Part shown: positions 8,898 to 17,110 of the stretch, piece after piece
Numbering within the stretch: position 1 is the first letter of the stretch
How the letters are laid out: every line of letters begins with the position of its first letter
Notes under the pieces: model-generated
What the model was told of the DNA's origin: nothing
Seen by the model: only the letters and a program-made list of their open reading frames with translations
Databases searched by the model: none
Assembly: GCF_035917675.1 (NCBI RefSeq)
Contig: NZ_CP109104.1
Coordinates: 1,302,001-1,366,000 of the forward strand
DNA length: 64,000 bases
Direction of reading: 5' to 3'
Source: Streptomyces sp. NBC_01775
GTDB lineage: Bacteria > Actinomycetota > Actinomycetes > Streptomycetales > Streptomycetaceae
Position numbers and translations under genes: made by a program

Positions 8898-8963
8898 GTT
8901 GGAAACTTTCGTCCTCACACTGCGCAAGTGGATCCGGAGCTGATGCTCTCAGATACGAGCCTG

Positions 8964-9836
8964 TCAGATCACGGGAGGGCGTCCGAGCCGCGTCAGACGC
9001 CATACCGTACGCCACCGCATGGGCCTGCGGGCCCCGGCCGGCGTGGTCCAGCCCTCCTTGAATCCGCCCAGCCACGCCTTGAGCGCGGGCAGCGAGGGGC
9101 GGCGGGCGAGAGTGAGCAACAGCCATACGCCCAGGTATACGGGCACAAGGGTTGCCGGGAGGTTACGCCGCGCGAGCCACACTCGGTTGCGGGCCACCAT
9201 CCGGTGGTAGACCGCGTGGCGGCTCGGCGCCGTCGTGGGGTGGTGCAGCACCATATCGGCGCGGTATTCGATGCCCCAGCCCGCGTCGAGGGCGCGCCAC
9301 GCGAGGTCGGTCTCCTCGTGGGCGTAGAAGAACTCCTCGGGCAGACCGCCGACTTCGGCCAGGACGCGGGTGCGCACGGCGTTGGCGCCGCCGAGGAAGG
9401 TGGTGACCTTCGAGGAGCGCAGCGGGTCGGAGGCGCGCAGCCGCGGGACGTGGCGGCGCTGGGTCTCGCCGGTCTCCGGGTCGGCGATACGGAAGCTGAC
9501 GATGCCGAGCTTCCGGTCGGCTTCGAACGCCTCGCGCACCAGTTCGGCGGTGTCGGAGGAGGGAAGCAGCCCGTCGTCGTCCAGGAAGAGCAGCGCGTCC
9601 ACCTCGGCGCCCGAGGGGCCGAACGCCTCGATCCCGACATTGCGCCCGCCGGGGATGCCGAGGTTTTCCGGAAGCTCGACCGTCCGTACACCTTCCGGCA
9701 GCTCCGGCAACGGCGCGCCGTTACCCACCACCACGACCTCGACCGGGTCGCCGTCCTGCTTGGCGACCGAGTCGAGCAGAGCGCGCAGTTCCTCGGGGCG
9801 GTTGCCCATGGTGAGGACGACGGCACCGAGTCGCAT
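8964..9836 (-). CDS. family 2 glycosyltransferase
   Basis: A 290-residue GT2 enzyme. It begins GAVVLTMGNRPEELRALLDSV, has the nucleotide-sugar loop VVVGNGAPLPELP, an ENLGIPGGRNVGIEAF acceptor-side motif, the metal-binding DDD in LLFLDDDGLLP, and an EETDLAWRALDAGW segment (the ED catalytic base region). There is one hydrophobic segment near the C-terminus (LVPVYLGVWLLLTLARRP), so it may be membrane-associated. The start ATG at 9836 lies 17 bases after the preceding CDP-alcohol transferase stop. In this operon it would decorate the product passed to the ABC exporter. Donor and acceptor are unknown. Confidence 0.85.
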   Translation of the reverse strand: MRLGAVVLTMGNRPEELRALLDSVAKQDGDPVEVVVVGNGAPLPELPEGVRTVELPENLGIPGGRNVGIEAFGPSGAEVDALLFLDDDGLLPSSDTAELVREAFEADRKLGIVSFRIADPETGETQRRHVPRLRASDPLRSSKVTTFLGGANAVRTRVLAEVGGLPEEFFYAHEETDLAWRALDAGWGIEYRADMVLHHPTTAPSRHAVYHRMVARNRVWLARRNLPATLVPVYLGVWLLLTLARRPSLPALKAWLGGFKEGWTTPAGARRPMRWRTVWRLTRLGRPPVI

Positions 9837-9853
9837 CTTCCCCTCGCCCCCCG

Positions 9854-10633
9854 TCACTTGAGCCTGCTGGAGGCGAGGATGGACACCAGGTGCAGCAGCG
9901 TCTGGAGGATCGCGATCCCCGCCAGGACCGCGACGCCGAGCCGGGTGAAGAACAGATCGCCACGGACCTCGTCCACGACCGCCAGCAGGACGATCAGCAA
10001 GGACGCCTCGATCCCGAGGACCAGCCGGTGGAACTTCAGCGCCGCCGCGGCCTTGCGCGCCAGCGCCATGCCGGAGGAGCGGGGCTCGGAGGCCGACTCC
10101 TGGACCGGCGGCAGCCCGCCCTGGTGGCGGGCGACACCGACGAGGTCGGACTCCGCCTTGATCAGGATGGCGCCGAGCGCCGCGAGGGTGCCGAGGAAGG
10201 CCCACAGCCAGTCCACCCGGCCCCCGCCCCACAGGTCGGCGGCGCGCAGACCGAAGCCGACCAGCACCGCCGCGTCGCACAGGTAGGCGCCGACCCGGTC
10301 CAGGTACACCCCGCCGAGGGAGAACTGCTTCTTCCAGCGGGCCACCTCGCCGTCGACGCAGTCGAGCAGCAGGTAGAGCTGGACCATCACCGCACCGAGG
10401 ACCGCTCCGGGGATCCCCGGCACCAGCAGGGCCGGTGCGGAGAGGACTCCGGCGACGGTCATCACGTACGTCAGCTGGTTGGGCGTGACCCTGGTGTTCA
10501 CCAGGTGCCGGTCTATCCGCAGCGAGATCTCGCGCATGTAGAGCCGGCCGGCCCAGTGCTCACCGCTTCGCCGGTCCTTCACCCCTGCGGGATGAACGAC
10601 CGGCCGCAGTTCAGCTACCGATGGCTTGTGCAT
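9854..10633 (-). CDS. CDP-alcohol phosphatidyltransferase-family membrane protein, altered active site
   Basis: A 259-residue integral membrane protein. The family signature D-x2-DG-x2-AR-x8-G-x3-D-x3-D is present as D91, D94, G95, A98, R99, G108 and D112, but the last Asp, thought to act as catalytic base, is Ala116 (GCC, bases 10288-10286). Five or six hydrophobic helices follow. Its ATG overlaps the preceding dehydrogenase gene by 23 bases. In normal members this domain transfers a phosphoalcohol from a CDP-alcohol to an acceptor alcohol. Here either the chemistry differs or the protein is non-catalytic, perhaps a partner of the DUF5941 protein, which keeps all residues. Confidence 0.82.
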   Translation of the reverse strand: MHKPSVAELRPVVHPAGVKDRRSGEHWAGRLYMREISLRIDRHLVNTRVTPNQLTYVMTVAGVLSAPALLVPGIPGAVLGAVMVQLYLLLDCVDGEVARWKKQFSLGGVYLDRVGAYLCDAAVLVGFGLRAADLWGGGRVDWLWAFLGTLAALGAILIKAESDLVGVARHQGGLPPVQESASEPRSSGMALARKAAAALKFHRLVLGIEASLLIVLLAVVDEVRGDLFFTRLGVAVLAGIAILQTLLHLVSILASSRLK

Positions 10634-11672
10634 AGTCCGCGTACGCGTCCCTGATCTGGTCGGTGGACAGGTCGAGGTGTTCCAGGATCGTGTACCGCCC
10701 GGGGCGGGTCTGGGGGGCGTACTCGACGACCTTGACGAATTCGTCGGGGTCGAAGCCGATGTCCTGCGGCAGCACCGGCAGGTGATGGCGCCGCAGCACC
10801 TCCACCATCAGCTTCGCCGTGTCCTTGTCCCCGCGCAGATACGTGGCGAAGGCGGCACCGAGTCCGCACTGCTCGCCGTGCGGTGCCGCGCGCTTGGGGA
10901 AGAGCAGGTCGAAGGCGTGGTTGATCTCGTGGCAGGCACCGGAGGCAGGACGGCTGTCCCCGGCGACCGACATGGAGATCCCGGTGAGCACCAGGCCCTC
11001 GGCGAGCACCTGGAGGAAGCCGTCATCGCTGACGTCGCCCGGATGGTGCAAGATCGCCTCGCCGGCCTGGCGCGCCATGGCTGCCGCCAGTCCGTCGATG
11101 TCCTCGCCGCAGACCTCGTGCCCCAGCTCCCAGTCCTTGACGGCCGAGATGTTGGAGATGACGTCGCCGATGCCGGAGCGGATGTAGCGCTCGGGGGCCT
11201 CGCGGATGACGTCGAGGTCGATGACGACGGCGATCGGGTTGGGCACCCCGTAGGAGCCGCGCCCGGCGTCGTTGTCGAGGGTGGCGACCGGCGAGCACAG
11301 TCCGTCGTGCGACAGGTTTGTCGCGACGGCGACCAGCGGGAGGCCGATGCGGGCCGCCGCGTACTTCGCGCAGTCGATGATCTTGCCGCCGCCCAGCCCG
11401 ACGACGGCGTCGTAGCGGCCGGACTTCATCGCGTCGCCCAGCTTGATCGCGTCGTCGATGGTGCCGCCGCCGACCTCGTACCACGAGGCGTTGGGCAGCT
11501 CGGGCGCGAACCGCTCACGCAGTGCGGCACCCGAGCCCCCGCTGATGGCGAAGGCGAGCTTCCCGTTGGTGGAGATCCGCTGATCGGCCAACAGGCCCGC
11601 CAGGTCGTCCAGCGCGCCGCGGCTGATGTCCACGACGACCGGAGACGGAATGAGGCGGGTCAGTACTGGCAT
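10611..11672 (-). CDS. sn-glycerol-1-phosphate dehydrogenase-like enzyme
   Basis: A 353-residue member of the iron/zinc alcohol dehydrogenase superfamily of the EgsA/AraM type. The NAD(P)-binding GLGGGKIIDCAKYAA is at about 92-106. The diagnostic TNLSHDGLCSPVATL at 118-132 resembles the (S/N)xDG.xSP motif of archaeal glycerol-1-phosphate dehydrogenases. Metal ligands fit D170 (GIGD), H248 and H265. The family reduces dihydroxyacetone phosphate to sn-glycerol-1-phosphate. It overlaps the nucleotidyltransferase upstream by 13 bases and the CDP-alcohol transferase downstream by 23. The context suggests that a polyol phosphate made here is activated with CTP. A different phospho-ketone substrate is possible. 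Confidence 0.8.
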   Translation of the reverse strand: MPVLTRLIPSPVVVDISRGALDDLAGLLADQRISTNGKLAFAISGGSGAALRERFAPELPNASWYEVGGGTIDDAIKLGDAMKSGRYDAVVGLGGGKIIDCAKYAAARIGLPLVAVATNLSHDGLCSPVATLDNDAGRGSYGVPNPIAVVIDLDVIREAPERYIRSGIGDVISNISAVKDWELGHEVCGEDIDGLAAAMARQAGEAILHHPGDVSDDGFLQVLAEGLVLTGISMSVAGDSRPASGACHEINHAFDLLFPKRAAPHGEQCGLGAAFATYLRGDKDTAKLMVEVLRRHHLPVLPQDIGFDPDEFVKVVEYAPQTRPGRYTILEHLDLSTDQIRDAYADYAQAIGS

Positions 11673-12397
11673 GCGATCTCCCGGCCCTTGGCGAGGTCGT
11701 CGTGGTTGTCGATCTCGACCCACTTGACGTCGCCGATGGGGGCGACGTCGACCTTGAAGCCGCGGTTGACCAGCTCCTGGTAGCCGTCCTCGTAGTAGAG
11801 CTGCGGGTCCTTCTCGAAGGTGGCCTTGAGCGCGTCGGCCAGCTCGGCGCCCGCCTCGGCCTCGATGAGGGTGAGGCCGATGTACTCGCCGGTGGCCTCG
11901 GCGGGGTCCATCAGCTTGGTGATGCGCTGGACGCCCTTGTCGGGGTCGACGACGACCTTCATCTCCTCGTCGGCCAGGTCCTTGACCGTGTCGAGGGCGA
12001 GGATGATCTGCTGGCCGCTCCCGCGCGCGTCCAGCAGGGTCTTCTCGACGGAGACGGGGTGCACGGTGTCGCCGTTGGCGAGCAGCACGCCCTCCTTGAA
12101 GACCTCACGGGCGCAGTAGAGGGAGTAGGCGTTGTTCCACTCCTCGGCCTTGTCGTTGTCGATGAGGGTGAGCTTGACGCCGTGCTTGGCCTCCAGCTCC
12201 GCCTGCCGCTCGTAGACGGCCTCCTTACGGTAGCCCACGACGACCGCGACATCGGTCAGCCCGACCTCCGCGAAGTTGGACAGGGCGATGTCCAGGACGG
12301 TGGTCTCACCATCGACGGGCACCAGGGCCTTGGGCAGGGTGTCGGTGTAGGGACGCAGACGCCGTCCGGCGCCGGCGGCCAGCACGAGGCCGATCAT
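11660..12397 (-). CDS. nucleotidyltransferase (sugar/polyol-phosphate cytidylyl- or thymidylyltransferase-like)
   Basis: A 245-residue GT-A-fold nucleotidyltransferase. It begins MIGLVLAAGAGRRLRPYT with the conserved PKALVPVDG (substrate Lys). Metal Asp is in LLANGDTVHP and a second conserved region is GYIGLTLIEAEAG. The overall pattern is closer to the phosphocholine/inositol-phosphate cytidylyltransferase group than to RmlA. Its ATG overlaps the DUF5941 stop by 4 bases (ATGA). Next to a glycerol-1-phosphate-dehydrogenase-like enzyme and two CDP-alcohol transferases, a CTP-using reaction forming a CDP-polyol is the best guess. Confidence 0.85.
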   Translation of the reverse strand: MIGLVLAAGAGRRLRPYTDTLPKALVPVDGETTVLDIALSNFAEVGLTDVAVVVGYRKEAVYERQAELEAKHGVKLTLIDNDKAEEWNNAYSLYCAREVFKEGVLLANGDTVHPVSVEKTLLDARGSGQQIILALDTVKDLADEEMKVVVDPDKGVQRITKLMDPAEATGEYIGLTLIEAEAGAELADALKATFEKDPQLYYEDGYQELVNRGFKVDVAPIGDVKWVEIDNHDDLAKGREIACQY

Positions 12398-14181
12398 GCG
12401 GGTTCTCCTGTTTCGTCGTGTACAGCGGGTGCTTGGGAGGACACCCAGAAACGGATGCTCTCGGTGAGCACCAGGGCCGCGATGACCACGGCGAGCGCGG
12501 TCAGCGCGAAAATGAAGCCTTGTGTGTGGCTGTTTCCACCCAGCCACAGGGCGGCGGCGATCGTGACCACCAGGGTCCTGCCCTCGTGTCCACCGACCGC
12601 CCGCACCAGCCATCGCGCGGGCGCACCCGTGCCACCGCGGATGCGGTACACCGCGTCGTAGTGATGGTAGGCGACCGCCGCGACCAGCCCGAAAGCCGCA
12701 GGAAGCGCGCCGTCGGCGGACGACCTGGCCGCGAGCACGAGGATGGCGCCGTATTCCGCTATACGGAAGAGGGGCGGGAGCAGCCAGTCCAGGGGGCCCT
12801 TGAGGGGGGACGTGAGGGCAAGGCCGGTGCACAGGATGTACAGCACCGCCGCGAGCACCGGCCACGGCCCGCCGAGCGGGGTGGCCCACGCGGTGGCGAG
12901 AATCACCGCGGTGGCGAGCAGGGCTACGGCGGGCGCACCGAAGCGCGGCAGGCGCACGGCGCGCAGTGCCCGGGCACACAGCTGCGCGGCCGGGCCGCTG
13001 TCGGTCAGCGCGCCGACGGCCTCGGCGGCGGCGTCGGTGCGCGGCGCCCTGCGGGTCAGCGAGCGCAGCAGCCGTCCCGCCGTGGTGTAGCAGGCCGCGA
13101 AGCCGCCGGCGATCAGCAGGACGACAAAGGTGATACGCGGCGTGGTCACGGCCGTCAGCACCGCGATGAGCGCCCAGCGCTCGCCGATCGGCAAAATGAT
13201 CATGCGCCGGACCCACACGGTCCAGCCGGCGCTGTCCAGCCGACCCGAAAGCGCCGCCGTGGGACTGGTGTTGGTGCCCGTGGCCGGGCCTCCGGCGTTC
13301 GCCTCGTTGAAGGAGAAGTCGACGGTGTGCCGCGCCGTCATCAACAGCATCGCGCCGAGCGCCAGCGCCCACACGTCGTCGCCGCCCCGTGCAGCGCCGA
13401 GCGCGAGGCCCGCGTAATAGGAGTACTCCTTGGCGCGGTCGAAGGTGGCGTCCAGCCAGGCGCCCAGCTTCGAGTACTGCAGGTCGTAGCGGGCGAGCTG
13501 GCCGTCGGTGGCGTCCAGGACGAACGAGGCGATCAGCAGTACCCCGGCCGCGACGAAGCCGCCCCGCTCCCCCGTCGCCGCGCACGCCGCGGCGATGAGC
13601 GCGGTGATCAGCGAGGCCGTGGTGACCTGGTTGGGGCTCAGACCCCGGCGGGCGCACCAGCGGGCGAGGTAGCGGGAGTAAGGGCTGATACAGAAGGTGG
13701 TGAAGAAGCCGTCACGGGACTTCACGGCCGAGCGCAGCCGCACCCGCTCGTCGTCCACGGCCGTCACGGCGGACTCGGCCTCCGCGCGCGCCGCCTCACC
13801 GTCGGGGACGGTGGCGACCAGCACGCCCAGTTCGGGACGGTGGACCGCCACGCCCGCGGCTTCCAGTGCGTGCGCCGCCTCCTCGGGGCCGCCGGCCAGG
13901 CCCTCGGGCAGCGTCCGCCGTGTCCCGGGGGCGAGCCCGAGCACGCCCGGGAGGGCGGCGGCGTCGAAGCGGGGGTCCTTCAGCGCCAGACGCAGGGCGT
14001 GCTGGTGGCCGACGAAGCGGGGGTCGACAAGGGCGAGGCGTTCGTCGGCTGCCGCTGCTGTGAGCTGCGCCGCGGCCGAGGCCGCGTCGGCGGCCACGCG
14101 CACGTCGAAGCCGAGCGACCGCAGGTCGTCCTCCAGCGACGACCCGGCGACCGGCGGACCGGTGAGAATGGCGGTCGACAG
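12394..14181 (-). CDS. DUF5941 / CDP-alcohol phosphatidyltransferase fusion protein
   Basis: About 595 residues. An N-terminal soluble domain (about 1-155; STAILTGPPVAGSSLEDDL) of unknown function precedes a membrane CDP-alcohol phosphatidyltransferase domain. Its signature is complete: D223, D226, G227, A230, R231, G240, D244 and D248. Hydrophobic helices then run to about residue 580. It is the first gene of the operon. The start is unusual: no ATG or GTG lies near the conserved N-terminus, and a clear AAGGAG (14197-14192) stands 10 bases before a CTG codon at 14181. A TTG at 14229 is in frame but has no ribosome site and directly follows a stop. Confidence 0.85.
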   Translation of the reverse strand: MSTAILTGPPVAGSSLEDDLRSLGFDVRVAADAASAAAQLTAAAADERLALVDPRFVGHQHALRLALKDPRFDAAALPGVLGLAPGTRRTLPEGLAGGPEEAAHALEAAGVAVHRPELGVLVATVPDGEAARAEAESAVTAVDDERVRLRSAVKSRDGFFTTFCISPYSRYLARWCARRGLSPNQVTTASLITALIAAACAATGERGGFVAAGVLLIASFVLDATDGQLARYDLQYSKLGAWLDATFDRAKEYSYYAGLALGAARGGDDVWALALGAMLLMTARHTVDFSFNEANAGGPATGTNTSPTAALSGRLDSAGWTVWVRRMIILPIGERWALIAVLTAVTTPRITFVVLLIAGGFAACYTTAGRLLRSLTRRAPRTDAAAEAVGALTDSGPAAQLCARALRAVRLPRFGAPAVALLATAVILATAWATPLGGPWPVLAAVLYILCTGLALTSPLKGPLDWLLPPLFRIAEYGAILVLAARSSADGALPAAFGLVAAVAYHHYDAVYRIRGGTGAPARWLVRAVGGHEGRTLVVTIAAALWLGGNSHTQGFIFALTALAVVIAALVLTESIRFWVSSQAPAVHDETGEPA

Positions 14182-14422
14182 AACGAACTCACTCCTTGGA
14201 AGCTGGCATACCCGCGCAAGGGGGGACAACTAGGGCAGCGGGCACAGCGCGCCATCGCCCGGCCGAGGGCTGGCGCGGCATGTCGGCAGAGAGTATCGGA
14301 TCGCCGGAGCGGGCCTTCACCGAGCGTTCATCGCCCCGGTGTTGCCCGCGGAGCGCCCGCGCGCCCCAGCATGGTCGATCATGGGCTCGGGTCACAACCG
14401 GGGGGCGGATAGGGTTCGGGAC

Positions 14423-15418
14423 ATGACGTGGTTGATCACAGGCGGCGCCGGCTACATCGGCGCACATGTCGTCCGGGCGATGACGGCGGCCGGTGAGCGC
14501 GCCGTCGCGCTCGACGACCTCACCAGCGGCATCGCCGAGCGCCTCCCGTCCGAGGTGCCTCTGGTCCGCGGCTCCGTCCTGGACCGTCCGCTGCTGGAGC
14601 GCACGCTCACCGAGCACGGGATCAGCGGTGTGATCCATCTCGCGGCCAAGAAGCAGGTCGGCGAGTCGGTGGAGCAGCCGCTGCGCTACTACCGGGAGAA
14701 CGTGCAGGGCCTGACCGAGCTGCTGAGCGCCGTGGCCGACGCGGGGATCCGCCGCTTCGTCTTCTCCTCCTCCGCCGCCGTCTACGGCATGCCGGACGTG
14801 GACCTGGTGACCGAGGACACCCCGGCCGTGCCGATGAACCCGTACGGCGAGACCAAGCTGGCCGGCGAGTGGCTGGTGCGCGCCACGGGCCGGGCACACG
14901 GGATGGAGACGGCCTGTCTGCGGTACTTCAACGTGGCGGGCGCCGCCGAGCCCGGACTGTCGGACACCGGCGTCTTCAACATCGTCCCGATGTACTTCGA
15001 CGCCCTGACACGCGGAGTGGCCCCCGGAATCTTCGGCGACGACTACCCGACCCCGGACGGCACCTGCATCCGGGACTACATCCATGTGCGCGACCTGGCC
15101 GAGGCACACGTCGCGGCTGCCCGCGCGCTCGCCACCGGCGAGGAGACGGGGCGCGAGCTGACGCTGAACGTCGGCACGGGCGAGGGTGTCTCCGTGCGGG
15201 AGATGGCCGACCTGATCGCGGAGGTCACCGGCAAGCACGAGCCGGCGCCCCGGGTGCTGCCGCGGCGCCCCGGTGACCCGGCGCGGGTGGTCGCCTCGGC
15301 CGAGCGGATCCGTAAGGAGCTGGGCTGGCAGCCGCGCTTCGGCGTGCGGGACATGGTCACCTCCGCGTGGGAGGGCTGGCTGCTGCACCATCCGGAGGCT
15401 CGTACCCCGGCGCACTGA
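14423..15418 (+). CDS. galE: UDP-glucose 4-epimerase GalE
   Basis: A 331-residue short-chain dehydrogenase/reductase of the extended type. The NAD motif TGGAGYIG is at 6-13. The catalytic SSS (about 115-117) and Y141-x3-K145 (NPYGETK) are present, with the family segments CLRYFNVAGA and GTCIRDYIHVRDLAEAH and the closing LGWQPRF. It interconverts UDP-glucose and UDP-galactose. ATG 14423 was chosen because the family motif begins three residues later; the frame stays open upstream but has no similarity. It is divergent from the polyol-phosphate operon across 241 bases and could feed its glycosyltransferase. Confidence 0.92.
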   Translation: MTWLITGGAGYIGAHVVRAMTAAGERAVALDDLTSGIAERLPSEVPLVRGSVLDRPLLERTLTEHGISGVIHLAAKKQVGESVEQPLRYYRENVQGLTELLSAVADAGIRRFVFSSSAAVYGMPDVDLVTEDTPAVPMNPYGETKLAGEWLVRATGRAHGMETACLRYFNVAGAAEPGLSDTGVFNIVPMYFDALTRGVAPGIFGDDYPTPDGTCIRDYIHVRDLAEAHVAAARALATGEETGRELTLNVGTGEGVSVREMADLIAEVTGKHEPAPRVLPRRPGDPARVVASAERIRKELGWQPRFGVRDMVTSAWEGWLLHHPEARTPAH

Positions 15419-15536
15419 GCAGTCGGGGGGCGCCCTCGGGTGTGCGGAGTGCGCAGAAGTACTCACAATGCGGAGTCGGGGCATCAACTACGGCACACTG
15501 GATCACGCTGCCCACAGGCCCACATGAAGGATCAAT

Positions 15537-16097
15537 ATGGCGAACAGCTCAGCGGCCCCGATCATGCTCGAACTGGTCGATGAGAACGGGACGACGATCG
15601 GCACCGCGGAGAAGCTCTCCGCCCATCTGCCTCCCGGGCAGCTGCACCGGGCCTTCTCCGTCTTCCTCTTCGACGCCGAGGGCAGGCTGCTGCTCCAGCG
15701 GCGCGCGCTGGGGAAGTACCACTCGCCCGGAGTGTGGTCCAACACCTGCTGCGGCCACCCCTACCCCGAAGAGGCGCCCTTCGCCGCCGCCACCCGCCGG
15801 GTCGGGGAAGAGCTGGGCGTGGCCCCCTCGCTGCTGCGCGAGGCGGGCACGGTGCGCTACAACCACCCGGACCCGGATTCGGGCCTGGTCGAGCAGGAGT
15901 ACAACCACCTGTTCGCGGGGCTCGTGCGCGAGGAGCTGCGGCCGGATGCCGAGGAGATCGCGGAGACGGCGTTCGTGACGCCGGAGGAGCTGGAGAAGCG
16001 GCACGCCACCGACCCGTTCTCCACCTGGTTCATGACAGTGCTGGACGCGGCACGGCCCACGATCCGCGAGGTGACGGGCGGTGCCGGCGGCTGGTGA
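15537..16097 (+). CDS. idi: isopentenyl-diphosphate delta-isomerase, type I
   Basis: A 186-residue Nudix-fold enzyme. The active-site Cys lies in WSNTCCGHP (71-72), the metal-binding and catalytic Glu residues in VEQEYNH (119-121), and the Nudix-like region is RRVGEELGV. It interconverts isopentenyl and dimethylallyl diphosphate and so supports the prenyl diphosphates used by the hopanoid operon 12 kb away. GAAGGA precedes the ATG by about 6 bases. It has its own 118-base upstream gap after galE. Confidence 0.95.
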   Translation: MANSSAAPIMLELVDENGTTIGTAEKLSAHLPPGQLHRAFSVFLFDAEGRLLLQRRALGKYHSPGVWSNTCCGHPYPEEAPFAAATRRVGEELGVAPSLLREAGTVRYNHPDPDSGLVEQEYNHLFAGLVREELRPDAEEIAETAFVTPEELEKRHATDPFSTWFMTVLDAARPTIREVTGGAGGW

Positions 16098-16211
16098 GCG
16101 GCGGCCCGCTGGTGCGGGAGCTCACGAGAAGGTGCGGGAGGCCCTCACGCCGCGTGGGGCCCTGCCCTCGGCGTGGGGCGCAGGCCGGGGCGTCCAGTCT
16201 CAGCCGGGGGT

Positions 16212-16865
16212 TCAGGCGTCAGGTCGGGGCGCCAGGGGGAGCGCGGCCCAGATGATCTTGCCGCCCGCACTGGTCTTCTCCACGTCGCAGACGCCGCCCG
16301 CCTCGCCGGTGACGGCCTTGACCAGCAGCAGTCCGCGCCCGCCCGTGTTCCCCGAAAGCGGGTCGGCGTCCAGCGCCTTGGGGCGGTAGGGGTGGCTGTC
16401 CTCGACGGCGACCCGCAGCCAGCCTCCACCCAGAGAGATCTCCACACCGATCTCGGGCGAGAGCAGCGCGGCGTGCCGCACGGAGTTGGTGACCAGCTCG
16501 GAGAGGATCAGCAGCAGGCCCTCCACCGTGTCCTCGGGCACCGGGGCCGGCTGCCGCCGCAGCAGGTCCCGTACGGCGTGCCGCAGACGGGGCACCGACA
16601 CATCCGCCGACGGTGCGGTGAAGCGCCAGGTGCCTTCCGGGGCGCGGCCCTCGGGACGGCCCTTGCCCTCCTGGCGGGCGGCGCTCTCGGGGCGCTCCGG
16701 GCGCGGCTCTACCCGCACGTCGTACTCCTGACGCTGGCGCTCGGCACGCTCCTGCACCGGCGTCGCGACCGGAGCGAGCCCTCCGGTGACCAGGGAAACG
16801 ACTCTCCCCGCGCCTGGGGGAGCCTTGCTGACGACGCCGGACAGACGCCTACCGCGGCTCTCCAT
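16212..16865 (-). CDS. ATP-binding anti-sigma-factor-type protein (HATPase_c)
   Basis: A 217-residue protein. About 75 variable residues precede a GHKL ATPase domain: N box ILSELVTNSVRHA (about residues 120-132), then G1 VAVEDSHPYRP and the G2 box GGRGLLLVKAV. There are no transmembrane or phosphoacceptor domains, as in RsbW/SpoIIAB-like and the many orphan Streptomyces ATP-binding regulators. Its target is unknown. The 245 bases upstream contain several CTTGCA/TGCAAG repeats, which suggests control by a DNA-binding partner. It converges on idi. Confidence 0.85.
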   Translation of the reverse strand: MESRGRRLSGVVSKAPPGAGRVVSLVTGGLAPVATPVQERAERQRQEYDVRVEPRPERPESAARQEGKGRPEGRAPEGTWRFTAPSADVSVPRLRHAVRDLLRRQPAPVPEDTVEGLLLILSELVTNSVRHAALLSPEIGVEISLGGGWLRVAVEDSHPYRPKALDADPLSGNTGGRGLLLVKAVTGEAGGVCDVEKTSAGGKIIWAALPLAPRPDA

Positions 16866-16910
16866 CTCCGCACCCCGCTCTCCTCGGTTGTTAAGCTTTC
16901 AAGCTCTCTG

Positions 16911-17053
16911 TGCATGAGCGTGCTTGCAGATGCACTTGCATCGAGTGTTGGTACTCCGAGGGGCTGGTCCGGTCCACTGACTGCAAGTCGGCACTTATCG
17001 ATGGCAATTGACAGAAGACTTACGCACCGATCAGCTCTGTGACTGATCTTGCA
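16911..17053. promoter_or_regulatory. CTTGCA-type repeat cluster upstream of the ATP-binding regulator
   Basis: CTTGCA occurs at 16923-16928, 16935-16940 (12 bp apart) and 17048-17053, and its inverse TGCAAG at 16982-16987. TGCAT/ATGCA triplets lie between them. The cluster covers the divergent gap between the ATP-binding protein and the enoyl-CoA hydratase genes and is less GC-rich than its surroundings. It looks like a binding region for a small regulator. No regulator gene is adjacent. Confidence 0.4.
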
Positions 17054-17110
17054 TCGCCCCGCTGCCCCTCCTGATCCCCTCGCGGGGCCTCCGCGGATAC
17101 GATCACGCCC

